Shown piece after piece: positions 7,575-15,997 of a stretch of 45,682 bases of DNA; the stretch's first letter is position 1; each line of letters starts with the position of its first letter. The translations under genes were made by a program, and so were the position numbers. The notes beneath the pieces were generated by a model. The model was not told the origin of the DNA, searched no databases, and saw only the letters and a list, made by a program, of their open reading frames with translations. Where the stretch lies: contig JAFAFP010000199.1 of assembly GCA_023423415.1 (NCBI GenBank), positions 1 through 45,682 of the forward strand, read 5' to 3'. Origin of the DNA: Pseudomonadota bacterium (GTDB taxonomy: Bacteria; Pseudomonadota; Alphaproteobacteria; Rhizobiales; Xanthobacteraceae).

Positions 7575-8120
7575 TCAGTGATGGCGTTTGTGGGGTTGAT
7601 GTGAGGGAGAAGATTGGTCGTAGCCCCGGAGCTGCCGATAGCGGAGGATCTGCTGCGGCGAGAGCAGGTCCATCATCGCCAGGTGATATTTGAGATGGGT
7701 CTCGCGGAGCTGGCCCTGAAGGCGGGCGATGTCCTGCGTTGTCGTGTTCAGGTTGGCCGGCGTGATGGCGCGGCTCGCAAACAGTCGTTCAAGGACGGTT
7801 TCGTTTTCGATCAATCGTTCGCCCAGCGGAACGGCTTCATTCTTCATGCTGCGATAGAGTTCGTTCGTCCGCTGGCGTTGTTCGCCGGTCAGAGCCAGTG
7901 CGTCGGCGAATTCCAGAACGTGCATTGGACCCGGATAGCCATTGAGTTCGGCAGGGAGGGCAAGCCCCATGCCCCGACCGGCTTTCAGATCGGCAATCTG
8001 CTGTTCCGACAGCGCCTTGATCGCGCGATCCCTCATCTCGGCATAGGGTGCGTGGCCTTGCGCCAGAACGACATTCGACATTTGAAGTAATACGGCAATG
8101 CCAAGAAGAATGCGGATCAT
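7575..8120 (-). CDS. Spy/CpxP-like periplasmic protein
   Basis: 181 residues with a clear signal peptide (cut after about residue 20, Val-Leu-Ala-Gln). The mature part is helical and highly charged, with the Leu-Thr-x-x-Gln element in Leu-Thr-Gly-Glu-Gln-Arg and a second Leu-Ser-Pro-Gln-Gln near the end; these two LTxxQ-type motifs mark the Spy/CpxP/heavy-metal-sensor family of periplasmic chaperones. The tail is His-rich. It is transcribed toward the AhpD-like gene, with a 116-bp gap holding the shared TTATC motif. A direct role in the catabolic pathway is not evident; envelope stress from aromatic acids is one possibility. Confidence 0.7.
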   Translation of the reverse strand: MIRILLGIAVLLQMSNVVLAQGHAPYAEMRDRAIKALSEQQIADLKAGRGMGLALPAELNGYPGPMHVLEFADALALTGEQRQRTNELYRSMKNEAVPLGERLIENETVLERLFASRAITPANLNTTTQDIARLQGQLRETHLKYHLAMMDLLSPQQILRYRQLRGYDQSSPSHQPHKRHH

Positions 8121-8211
8121 GTTCGCTCTCCTGAATTGCCGAATGATAAATCTTCCATCTGATTTCGCGATGCCAAAAAAAGTCGCGTTGGCACGATTGT
8201 GATTGGGGCGG

Positions 8212-9117
8212 CTACTTCACGACCTGCGCGATCGACGCGCGCGCATGCGCACGCAACACCTTGGCGAAGGCTTCTGCTGCCGGCGACAGAGAGCGACTTT
8301 CGGCATAGATCAGCGAGATCGGGCGATTGACCTGCGGCTCGACCAGCGGCCGCGACATGATGTTCCGGTCGCGCGCGAACGACCAGATGTAGGACGGCAG
8401 CACCGTAGGTCCAAGACCAGCTTCCGCCAGCATGATCGCGGTTGTCATCTGCGACACTTCGTAAAGCGGTTTGCCGCCGATCTCGCCCAGTGCGCGATCC
8501 ACCAGCGCCCGGACGTTGCTGTCGCGGGTCAGCATGATCAGACGATGATCGCGTAAATCCCGCCAGCGGACGCGCTTTAGCTTCGCAAGCGGCGATGACG
8601 GTGGACAAAACAGGGTCAGCACGTCCTGCGCCAGCACTTCGCGTCGTATGCCGTCTTCACGATCGTCGAATGTGCCGATGGCGCAGTCCGCTTCGCCCGA
8701 ACGCAGCTTTTCCAGGATCTGGTCATTGCGGGCATCGATCAGCCCGACATCGATGCCGGGAAAGGCCGTGTTGTATTCGGCGATCGCGGCGGGGGCGATC
8801 ATGGCGGCGAGCAGGGGCGGCGCCGCAACAACGATGCGTCCGCGCTTTCGCTCCGACAAATCTTGTGCGTTGCGCACGGCCTGCTCAAGATCGGCCAGCA
8901 ATTTGTCGGCGGATTGCAAAAATTCGCGGCCGGCGCCAGTCAGTTCGACACGCCGCGTGGTGCGATCGAACAGCCGCAAACTCAGTTCGCGCTCTAGCTC
9001 GCGAATGCTGAGCGACAAGGCTGGTTGCGCCACCTTCAGCCGCTCGGCGGCGCGGGTGAAACTGCCGAATTCGGCAACGGTCTTGAACGCCTGCAACTGG
9101 CGCAGCGTGATATTCAT
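8212..9117 (-). CDS. LysR-family transcriptional regulator
   Basis: 301 residues with the standard order: an N-terminal winged helix (residues 1-60, including Leu-Arg-Gln-Leu-Gln-Ala-Phe, Ser-Phe-Thr-Arg-Ala-Ala-Glu and Gln-Pro-Ala-Leu-Ser), a linker helix, and a type-2 periplasmic-binding-like effector domain from about 90. It is divergent from the molybdenum-hydroxylase gene, with start codons 107 bp apart, the usual LysR target geometry. Its own start region carries a TATC-N4-GATA dyad that recurs upstream of the AhpD-like/dioxygenase operon. Likely effector is a pathway intermediate. Confidence 0.92.
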   Translation of the reverse strand: MNITLRQLQAFKTVAEFGSFTRAAERLKVAQPALSLSIRELERELSLRLFDRTTRRVELTGAGREFLQSADKLLADLEQAVRNAQDLSERKRGRIVVAAPPLLAAMIAPAAIAEYNTAFPGIDVGLIDARNDQILEKLRSGEADCAIGTFDDREDGIRREVLAQDVLTLFCPPSSPLAKLKRVRWRDLRDHRLIMLTRDSNVRALVDRALGEIGGKPLYEVSQMTTAIMLAEAGLGPTVLPSYIWSFARDRNIMSRPLVEPQVNRPISLIYAESRSLSPAAEAFAKVLRAHARASIAQVVK

Positions 9118-9140
9118 AACATCAGTATATCAATAGATAA
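9112..9140. promoter_or_regulatory. candidate LysR-type binding motif in the divergent promoter
   Basis: On the minus strand reads TTATCTATTGATATA, six bases, TTATGAAT, the last block containing the lysR start codon. It matches 7524-7552 at 22 of 29 positions. The TATC-N4-GATA dyad is a plausible LysR box for self-control and control of the divergent gene. Confidence 0.45.
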
Positions 9141-9224
9141 GATAATGTCATCTTGTTCAATGAATGTAGCCGGTTGAAATTGTGCGGGAAAGGGCAGGAA
9201 AGCCCACTTGGGAACCCTTTTTCT

Positions 9225-11501
9225 ATGGATCACACGCGGGACCAGGTTCTCCGGACGCAATGGCTTGGCCGGCGGATGCGCCGGTTCGAGGACGTCAAGC
9301 TTGTTACGGGCAAGGGCTCGTTTGTTGACGATTTGCGGCTGCCGGGCGGGGTCTGGGTGGAATTCGTCCGCAGCAACTATCCGCGCGGGCTGATCGTCAG
9401 TTTCGACACCGCCGAAGCCGAGAAGGTGCCCGGTGTGATTGCCGTGCTGACGGCGTCCTCGCTGGGGCCCCTTGGCCATGCGGCGGTCAACCGTGTGCTG
9501 CCGGATATGCGCGTATTGCCATTTCCCGTGCTGCCGGAAATGGAGATCAACGCTGTCGGCCAGCCGATCGCGGCCGTGATTGCAACCACGCCGGCTGCAG
9601 CGGTCGATGCGGCCTCGTTGGTCGAAGTCGAAATCGAGCCGGTTCCGCTCTGGGAGGATGAGGAGCCGATCTATCGCCATAGCTGGAAAGCCGGCGATGC
9701 CGATCAGGCTTTTGCATCTGCCGCTCATTTTGCGCGCGTCACGCTCGCATACGAGCGCGTTGCGCCGGTGGCGCTTGAACCGCGCACGGCGATGGCGTTC
9801 TGGGATGAGGCCGAAGATCTGCTGACGGTGTGGATGTCGACCCAGACGCCGCATCGGGCGCGCAAGGATCTCGCGGTCATTCTCAATCTCGATGAGAGCA
9901 AGATTCGTGTTATCGCCCCCGATGTCGGCGGCGCGTTCGGCGGCAAGGCGTCGATCTATCCTGAGGACGCGCTGGTTGCCTGCGCTGCGTTGAAGCTGAA
10001 GCGGCCGGTGAAATGGCGCGGCTCGCGCAGCGAGGATTTCCTGGCGGCGACGCAAGGGCGAGGCGCAACCATCGAAGGCGAACTGGCGGTGGATGCTGAG
10101 GGGACATTCCTTGGTCTTCGCGCGCGGCTTGATTATCCGATCGGCCATTGGATGCCGTACAGCGCGCTGATGCCCGGCAAGAATGCCGGGCGCATCCTGC
10201 CCGGACCGTATGTCTGCAACAACATCGACATCGCGCTTCGTGGGACAGTCGAGAACACGGCGGCGGTGAATATCTATCGCGGCGCCGGCCGGCCGGAAGC
10301 GGCGATGCTGATGGAGCGGCTTGCGGATATTGCTGCAAGCGAACTCGGCATTGATCCTGCGGAGATCAGACGCCGCAACCTGATTGCCGCCGATGCTTTC
10401 CCCTATGCGATGCCGACGGGAGAGCAACTCGATTCCGGCGACTATCCGTTGCTGCTGCAGGAAGCGTGCAGCAAGGCTCACTATGATGCGTTCGTGCGCA
10501 CGCGCGACGCGCGACGCGCGGCAGGCGAAGTGTGCGGCATCGGCATTTCGGTTTACACCGAGCCGTGTGGTCAAGGTTGGGAGAGCGCCGAAGTTCGTCT
10601 CGCTCCGGACGGTCAGATCATCGCGGCCACAGGGTCGACTGCGCAGGGGCAGGGCCGCGAGACATCCTATGCGCAGATCGTTGCCGATGCGCTGCGGACC
10701 AGACCGGAAGTGATCATGGTTGCGCATGGTGACACCGCAACGACACCGAACGGCATCGGCGCGCTGGCGAGCCGTAGCACGGCGATTGGCGGCAGCGCGT
10801 TGTTGAAGGCGACTGAAGCGTTCCGCGAAAAAGCCAGGCAATGCGCTGCGCGTTTGTTACAGGCCTTTGTCGAGCAGGTCGAGTTGACGGCCGACGGCTT
10901 CGAGGTTGTCGTCCCGGTGCGGCGGCGGCTGAGCTGGCAGGATCTCGGCCGCATTGCCCATACCGATGCCGAGATTGTCACCGAGTTTGGTCAGGGTCTG
11001 CGCTCGCATTGCGTGTATGAAAGCGAAGGCGAGGCGTGGAGCAGCGGTTGTTGCATTGCAACCGCGTCGATCGACGCCGATACCGGGGTGCTGACGGTGG
11101 AACGGATCGTCTGGGTCGATGACGCTGGCGTTGTCGTCAATCCGATGCTGCTGGAGGGCCAGATGACCGGCGGCCTCGCGCAAGGGCTGGGCGAAGCGAT
11201 GCTGGAGCGGATCGTTTATGATGAGGACGGGCAACTGGTGACCGCGTCTTTCATGGACTACGGCATGCCGCGCGCGGTACATATGCCGGAACTGCAGCTT
11301 GGAAAGATCGAGACACCGAGCCCCGTCAATTATCTCGGTGCGAAAGGGGTTGGCGAAGCTGGCAATGTCGGCGTGCCGCCTGCGATCGTGAATGCCGTGG
11401 TGGACGCCCTGTCGCCCTTTGGCGTGACGCACATGGATATGCCGCTGACCAGCGAACGGATCTGGAAGGCGATGCAGGCTGGAACGGCCGGGACCAAGTG
11501 A
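9225..11501 (+). CDS. molybdenum hydroxylase large subunit (xanthine dehydrogenase/CoxL family)
   Basis: 758 residues, normal for the separate molybdopterin-binding subunit of the xanthine oxidase family, which hydroxylates N-heterocycles, aldehydes or CoA-thioester aromatics using water. Seen: the N-terminal Arg-Phe-Glu-Asp...Thr-Gly-Lys-Gly of the a/b hammerhead, the Asp-Val-Gly-Gly-Ala-Phe-Gly-Gly-Lys cofactor loop, Tyr-Arg-Gly-Ala-Gly-Arg-Pro-Glu-Ala (not the CO-dehydrogenase Cys loop), and catalytic E711 in Lys-Gly-Val-Gly-Glu-Ala-Gly. The FAD and 2Fe-2S subunits are not adjacent or anywhere in the window. Start 9225 is chosen over 9153 because the family's conserved N-terminus begins there. 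It is divergent from lysR and 34 bp before the DHDPS-like gene. Confidence 0.88.
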   Translation: MDHTRDQVLRTQWLGRRMRRFEDVKLVTGKGSFVDDLRLPGGVWVEFVRSNYPRGLIVSFDTAEAEKVPGVIAVLTASSLGPLGHAAVNRVLPDMRVLPFPVLPEMEINAVGQPIAAVIATTPAAAVDAASLVEVEIEPVPLWEDEEPIYRHSWKAGDADQAFASAAHFARVTLAYERVAPVALEPRTAMAFWDEAEDLLTVWMSTQTPHRARKDLAVILNLDESKIRVIAPDVGGAFGGKASIYPEDALVACAALKLKRPVKWRGSRSEDFLAATQGRGATIEGELAVDAEGTFLGLRARLDYPIGHWMPYSALMPGKNAGRILPGPYVCNNIDIALRGTVENTAAVNIYRGAGRPEAAMLMERLADIAASELGIDPAEIRRRNLIAADAFPYAMPTGEQLDSGDYPLLLQEACSKAHYDAFVRTRDARRAAGEVCGIGISVYTEPCGQGWESAEVRLAPDGQIIAATGSTAQGQGRETSYAQIVADALRTRPEVIMVAHGDTATTPNGIGALASRSTAIGGSALLKATEAFREKARQCAARLLQAFVEQVELTADGFEVVVPVRRRLSWQDLGRIAHTDAEIVTEFGQGLRSHCVYESEGEAWSSGCCIATASIDADTGVLTVERIVWVDDAGVVVNPMLLEGQMTGGLAQGLGEAMLERIVYDEDGQLVTASFMDYGMPRAVHMPELQLGKIETPSPVNYLGAKGVGEAGNVGVPPAIVNAVVDALSPFGVTHMDMPLTSERIWKAMQAGTAGTK

Positions 11502-11535
11502 CCGGATACGGAATGACGACGAAAGGAATGAGGCT

Positions 11536-12519
11536 ATGAAATACTCAAGGAACGATGCGAAGGCCTATTCACGCGCCACGATGAAGGGCGTTTGGGCTGC
11601 AGCGCTGACGCCGTTCAGGCCTGATTACAAGATCGACGAGGCCGGCCTCGCCAGCAACCTGACGCACTGGCACAAGGATCTCGGCGTCGACGGCGTGTTC
11701 ATTGCCGGCAAGCAGGGCGAGTTCTTTTCGATGTCGGTGCCGGAGCGCAAGCGCACCTTCGAGATCGCGGCAGAAACGGCGAAGAAGGCCGGCTTCCAGA
11801 CCATTATGTCCTGCTCCGACCAGAACATGGACACCGTGATCGACCTCGCCAAGCACGCCGAAGCGGTTGGCGCCGATTACATCGTCGTGCATGCGCCGAT
11901 CCTGCATTTCTTCAAGGAGCAGGATCAGACGTTGTACGAGTACTACAAGTATATCGGCGAGCAGGTGAATATCGGCATTGCGATGTGGAGCCATCCGGAC
12001 AGCGGCTATCTGATGAAGCCGGAAACCTGCGCGCGCATTGCCGACCTGCCGAATATCGTCGCGATCAAGTACAGCGTGCCGCGCGAGATGTACAAGAAGC
12101 TGACCGAACTCGCCGGCGACAAGATCCTCGTCTCGACCGCGTCGGAAGAAGAGTGGCTCGACAATATCCTCGAGCTGAACTGGCAGCTTTATCTCTGCTC
12201 CAATCCGCCGTTCCTGTTCCAGACGGCTGTCGACAAGCGCATGCGCGAATACACCGATCTCGCCTTCAAAGGCGATGCCGCCGGTGCGCGCAAGGTGCGT
12301 GACAGCCTGCAGCCGGTGCGCGATGCGTTCAAGAAGTCGCGTCCGGCTGAGAAGCCGCATGCGCATGCAAAATACTGGCAGACGCTGCTCGGTCAGGCGG
12401 CAGGTCCGGTGCGCCGGCCGCTGCTGGAATTGACCGACGCTGAGAAAGCCAATGTCCGCGCTGCACTCGCGGCCTCTGGCTTGAAACTTGCTAACGCCGA
12501 GAAGTCCTCGGCCGCTTAA
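11536..12519 (+). CDS. DHDPS/N-acetylneuraminate lyase-superfamily aldolase, unknown substrate
   Basis: 327 residues forming a TIM-barrel class I lyase. The Schiff-base lysine is K178 in Ile-Val-Ala-Ile-Lys. The usual Gly-Thr-Thr-Gly-Glu pyruvate-binding loop is Gly-Lys-Gln-Gly-Glu (58-62), and the catalytic Tyr of the Tyr-Asn-x-Pro motif is Trp (W151 in Trp-Ser-His-Pro). It is therefore not a lysine-biosynthesis DapA; it may be a hydratase-aldolase or a decarboxylase acting on a ring-cleavage or side-chain product, by analogy with NahE-like members. Ribosome site GGAATGAGG precedes the ATG. It follows the molybdenum hydroxylase closely and precedes a binding-protein gene; a 24-bp duplication copies its last codons. 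Confidence 0.8.
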   Translation: MKYSRNDAKAYSRATMKGVWAAALTPFRPDYKIDEAGLASNLTHWHKDLGVDGVFIAGKQGEFFSMSVPERKRTFEIAAETAKKAGFQTIMSCSDQNMDTVIDLAKHAEAVGADYIVVHAPILHFFKEQDQTLYEYYKYIGEQVNIGIAMWSHPDSGYLMKPETCARIADLPNIVAIKYSVPREMYKKLTELAGDKILVSTASEEEWLDNILELNWQLYLCSNPPFLFQTAVDKRMREYTDLAFKGDAAGARKVRDSLQPVRDAFKKSRPAEKPHAHAKYWQTLLGQAAGPVRRPLLELTDAEKANVRAALAASGLKLANAEKSSAA

Positions 12520-12547
12520 AAAAGCCGAGAAGTCCTCGGCCGCTTAA
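12496..12547 (+). repeat. 24-bp tandem duplication of the lyase gene end
   Basis: Two identical 24-bp copies (12496-12519 and 12524-12547) separated by AAAA. The first contains the last codons and TAA of the lyase; the second lies just after it. Each copy holds a small dyad GCCGAG-AAGTC-CTCGGC. It looks like a recent slippage or replication duplication. Confidence 0.85.
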
Positions 12548-12563
12548 GGGCATGTGTTGATCG

Positions 12564-12593
12564 GCAGCTTTCTGCAGGCGTGCAGAAAGCTGC
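12564..12593 (+). terminator. perfect 13-bp stem-loop between lyase and binding-protein genes
   Basis: GCAGCTTTCTGCA, loop GGCG, then the exact complement. There is no T-run after it, so it is not a canonical intrinsic terminator; a processing or mRNA-stabilising hairpin, or a partial terminator that shapes expression of the downstream binding-protein gene, fits better. It ends 24 bp before the binding-protein start. Confidence 0.55.
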
Positions 12594-12617
12594 ACCACTA
12601 AAAGTAGGAGTGTGGTG

Positions 12618-13787
12618 GTGAAACTTAAATCTGTTGCGTGTTTGCTTGCGCTGGCGATTGTTGGTCTCAAACCGGCATTGGCGCAGGAGCCGGTGAAAAT
12701 CGGCTTCATCACCACATTGTCCGGTCCAGGAGGCTATCTCGGTCAGGATATTCGCGATGCGTTCCAGCTCGCGATCAATGCCGAAGGCGGCAAGCTCGGC
12801 GGCGTTCCGGTTCAGCTTGTTGTCGAGGACGATGGCTTGAAGCCCGGTCAGGCCAAGCAGATCGCCGAACGCATGATGAAGACCGACGGCATCAAACTGT
12901 TTACCGGAACCGTCTTCTCGAATGTCGCGAGCGCGGTGGTGCCGGACATTGTCGATAACGGCGCGCTGTTCGTCAGCCCGAATGCCGGCCCGTCGAATCT
13001 CGCCGGCAAGGAGTGCCACAAGAATTACTTCGTGATGTCCTGGCTGACCGACACGATGCAGGGCAGCGCCGGTCAGAATGCGACGTCGCTCGGCTACAAG
13101 CGCGCTTTCGTGCTGGCGCCGAACTACACCGCCGGTAAGGACGCAATCGAAGGCTTCAAGCGCTTCTTCAAGGGGCAGATCATCGGCGAGGTCTATACGC
13201 GTCTCGACCAGACCGACTACGCCGCCGAGATGGCGCAGATCCGCGCCGCCAAGCCCGATGTGGTGTTCCATTTCCATCCAGGCGGTCTCGGCATCGCGTT
13301 CATGCGTCAGTATCAGCAGGCCGGTCTGCTTGGCACCATTCCGATGGTGCTCGCCGAACCGTCCATGGATCATGTGCTGCTGAAGACCATCGGAGACGCG
13401 TCGCTCGGCACCGATGTCTCAGGCGCGTGGAACACCGATCTCGACAATCCGGTGAACAAGGCATTCGTCGAAGCCTTCACCAAGGCCTATGGCCGCACGC
13501 CAACAATGTATGCGGCGCAGGGTTATGACACGGCGATAGCGATCGCTTCGGCGCTCAAGGCTGTTGGCGGCAAGGTCGCCAATGTCGAAGGCTTTCGTCA
13601 GGCGATGCTGAAGGCGGACTTCGAGACCACACGCGGGGCTTTCAAATTCGGCAAGAACCAGCATCCGGTGCAGGACTGGTACGCGATGAAAGTCGAGAAG
13701 GATGCGTCCGGCAATATCGTGCTGAAGACGCGCGAGAAGATCCTGACCGCGTATGGCGATCCTTACGCCGCAGACTGCAGAATGTGA
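12618..13787 (+). CDS. ABC transporter substrate-binding protein, LivK-like (paralogue 1)
   Basis: About 389 residues. A signal peptide ends at Ala-Leu-Ala-Gln (about residue 23), followed by a type-1 periplasmic-binding fold of the branched-chain amino acid / aromatic acid class, beginning Val-Lys-Ile-Gly-Phe-Ile-Thr-Thr-Leu-Ser-Gly-Pro. Three GTG codons in a row (12612, 12615, 12618) could start it; TAGGAG fits 12618 best. It is strongly similar along its whole length to the binding protein at 14739-15914, so a gene duplication is likely. Its stop overlaps the start of the MBL-fold gene. It probably feeds the livHMGF set downstream. Ligand unknown. Confidence 0.88.
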   Translation: MKLKSVACLLALAIVGLKPALAQEPVKIGFITTLSGPGGYLGQDIRDAFQLAINAEGGKLGGVPVQLVVEDDGLKPGQAKQIAERMMKTDGIKLFTGTVFSNVASAVVPDIVDNGALFVSPNAGPSNLAGKECHKNYFVMSWLTDTMQGSAGQNATSLGYKRAFVLAPNYTAGKDAIEGFKRFFKGQIIGEVYTRLDQTDYAAEMAQIRAAKPDVVFHFHPGGLGIAFMRQYQQAGLLGTIPMVLAEPSMDHVLLKTIGDASLGTDVSGAWNTDLDNPVNKAFVEAFTKAYGRTPTMYAAQGYDTAIAIASALKAVGGKVANVEGFRQAMLKADFETTRGAFKFGKNQHPVQDWYAMKVEKDASGNIVLKTREKILTAYGDPYAADCRM

Positions 13788-14689
13788 TGGCAGTTATTGA
13801 TCGTGTTAGCGCGGCAGCCGATCGACTTGAGATCGGGGCGGCCGTCATTCACCGGCTGGCCGATATGGAAGGCGTTTCCTGGCCGGTCGGTGCCATGTTT
13901 CGCGACTTGCCGTCGTCGTTTCTGCATGAGGCGGCGAAGACGGTCCCGACTGCGCTGGATGCCGATGCGGGCACGCTGCAGCTCAGCTTCAGCTCCTACA
14001 TCATCAAGACGCCGGACTATCTGTGCCTGATCGATTGTGGCCTCGGCAATGGCAAGGAGCGACCGGACCGGCCGCTCTGGCACCGGCGCAATGGCGATTT
14101 TCTCGATCGCCTGAGGGCGCTGGGTTACGAACCCGAGCAGTTCGACATCGTCATCAATACGCACCTTCACGCCGATCACGTCGGCTGGAACACCGTACTG
14201 AGAGACGGACGATGGGTGCCCACCTTCCCGAACGCGCGTTACGTCGTTCCGGCGATCGAGCTTGCGCATTGCCAGAACCTTTTCCCGAACGACAACTTTC
14301 TCCTGCATGGTGCATATGCCGATAGCGTCCAGCCGATTGTCGAGGCGGGCCGTTATGAGGCTATCGTGCTTCCGTCGGAGATCGCTCCCGGTTTGTGGTT
14401 TGAGCCGGCGCCAGGACATACGCGCGGCATGGCGGTTGTCAGGCTCAAAGGCGAGTCAACCGACGTCCTGTTCCTGGCTGATGCCATTCACAGCCCGATC
14501 CAGCTCGCGACGCCCGATCTGACTTCGAATTTCTGCGTCGATCCAGCGCAGTCGAGAGCAACGCGACACAGATTGCTTGACGCGTGCGCGGGGACGAACA
14601 CAATCGTCGCCACGTATCATTTTCCGCCGCCGGTCTTCGGCCATATTGTGCGATCGGGATCGGGATACGCCTTTGTGCCAGTGACGTGA
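13787..14689 (+). CDS. metallo-beta-lactamase-fold hydrolase
   Basis: 300 residues. Metal ligands are visible: H126-x-H128-x-D130-H131 in Thr-His-Leu-His-Ala-Asp-His, a later Gly-His-Thr-Arg-Gly, an Asp in Leu-Ala-Asp-Ala-Ile-His and a final Tyr-His-Phe. This pattern fits the lactonase/quorum-quenching-like and aryl-ester branch rather than glyoxalase II. No signal peptide, so cytoplasmic. The ATG overlaps the TGA of the preceding binding-protein gene by one base (TGATG), implying translational coupling. Sitting between two paralogous binding proteins, it probably hydrolyses the imported substrate or a lactone made from it; this is inference. Confidence 0.85.
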   Translation: MAVIDRVSAAADRLEIGAAVIHRLADMEGVSWPVGAMFRDLPSSFLHEAAKTVPTALDADAGTLQLSFSSYIIKTPDYLCLIDCGLGNGKERPDRPLWHRRNGDFLDRLRALGYEPEQFDIVINTHLHADHVGWNTVLRDGRWVPTFPNARYVVPAIELAHCQNLFPNDNFLLHGAYADSVQPIVEAGRYEAIVLPSEIAPGLWFEPAPGHTRGMAVVRLKGESTDVLFLADAIHSPIQLATPDLTSNFCVDPAQSRATRHRLLDACAGTNTIVATYHFPPPVFGHIVRSGSGYAFVPVT

Positions 14690-14738
14690 TTGCGCGAAAC
14701 CGCAATGGGTCGCGGGATATTTGAAGCAGGAGGGTAGT

Positions 14739-15914
14739 GTGAAGATTGCTAGAATTGGTTTGGGACTGGCATTTTCGGCGATGCTGGCAACGGCCGCCGT
14801 GGCGCAGCAGCCGCTGAAGATCGGATTGATTACCACCTTGTCGGGACCTGGTGGTTACATCGGCGCCGATATCCGCGATGCTTTCCAACTCGCCGTGGAT
14901 ATGGAGGGCGGCAAGCTCGGCGGCGTGCCGGTGCAGGTCGTGGTCGAAGATGACGGCCTGAAACCTGGCCAAGGCAAGCAGATTGCCGATCGCATGATGA
15001 AGACTGACGGCATCAAGCTGTTCACCGGTATCGTGTTCTCGAACGTTCTCGGCGCCACCGCGCCGGATATCCTGGATGGCGGCGGCATCTATGTGAGTCT
15101 GAATGCCGGCCCGTCGAACTTTGCCGGTAAGGAATGCCACAAGAACTACTATGTCGTATCGTGGCAGAACGACACCCTGCATGAGAGTGCCGGGCAGAAC
15201 GCGACCAATCTCGGCTACAAGAAAGTCTTCATCCTTGCGCCGAACTATCAGGCCGGAAAGGACGCGCTCGCCGGCTTCAAGCGCTTCTTCAAAGGCGAGA
15301 TCGTCGGCGAAGTTTACACGCGCCTCGACCAGACCGATTTCGCGCCGGAAATGGCGCAAATCCGCGCCGCCAAGCCGGATGCGGTGTTCCACTTCCACCC
15401 CGGTGGTCTTGGCATCACCTTCACCCGTCAATATCAGCAGGCGGGTCTGCTCGGCACCATTCCGATGGTGGTGGCCGCTCCGTCGCTCGACGTCAACATT
15501 GTGAAGGCTGTCGGCGAAGCTGCGCTCGGCATCAATGGCACGACGCACTGGAACACCGACTTCGACAATCCGGCCAACAAGAAGTTCATGGAAGCCTGGG
15601 CCAAGAAGTACGGTCCGGACCGCCTTCCGACTTATTACGCCGGGCAGGCGTATGACACGGCGCTGGCGATCGGCGCGGCGCTCAAGGGCTCGGGCGGCGA
15701 TGTAAAGGATACGGAAAAGTTCCGTAAGGCGATGTTAAAGGCGGATTTCCAGGCTGTCCGTGGCCCCTTCAAGTTCGGTCCGAACCAGCACCCGATCCAG
15801 GACTGGTATGCGACCAAAGTTGAAAAAGGTCCGGATGGAAAACCGATCGTCAAGACCGGCGGGAAGGTCATGACGAACCAGGGCGATGTTTACGGCAAGG
15901 ACTGCAAGCTTTAA
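14739..15914 (+). CDS. ABC transporter substrate-binding protein, LivK-like (paralogue 2)
   Basis: About 391 residues with a signal peptide ending near Ala-Val-Ala-Gln and the same Leu-Ser-Gly-Pro-Gly-Gly-Tyr-Ile opening as paralogue 1; most differences are conservative. AGGAGGG five bases before the GTG at 14739 sets the start (an in-frame TTG at 14721 is less likely). Both paralogues share the Asn-Ala-Gly-Pro-Ser-Asn ligand-pocket segment and the Phe-His-Phe-His-Pro-Gly-Gly-Leu-Gly-Ile loop, so their ligands are probably similar. It is immediately upstream of livH and is the natural partner of that transporter. Confidence 0.9.
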   Translation: MKIARIGLGLAFSAMLATAAVAQQPLKIGLITTLSGPGGYIGADIRDAFQLAVDMEGGKLGGVPVQVVVEDDGLKPGQGKQIADRMMKTDGIKLFTGIVFSNVLGATAPDILDGGGIYVSLNAGPSNFAGKECHKNYYVVSWQNDTLHESAGQNATNLGYKKVFILAPNYQAGKDALAGFKRFFKGEIVGEVYTRLDQTDFAPEMAQIRAAKPDAVFHFHPGGLGITFTRQYQQAGLLGTIPMVVAAPSLDVNIVKAVGEAALGINGTTHWNTDFDNPANKKFMEAWAKKYGPDRLPTYYAGQAYDTALAIGAALKGSGGDVKDTEKFRKAMLKADFQAVRGPFKFGPNQHPIQDWYATKVEKGPDGKPIVKTGGKVMTNQGDVYGKDCKL

Positions 15915-15997
15915 GGGATCGCTTCGGCCGGGAGGCGACAAGCCTTCCGGCCTCGATCTGTTGAGGGGACAAGTGCCGACATGAAGTGCTTCCTGCG

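Noticed and set aside
11536..12519. dapA for lysine biosynthesis
   Set aside because: The DapA loop Thr-Thr and catalytic Tyr are replaced.
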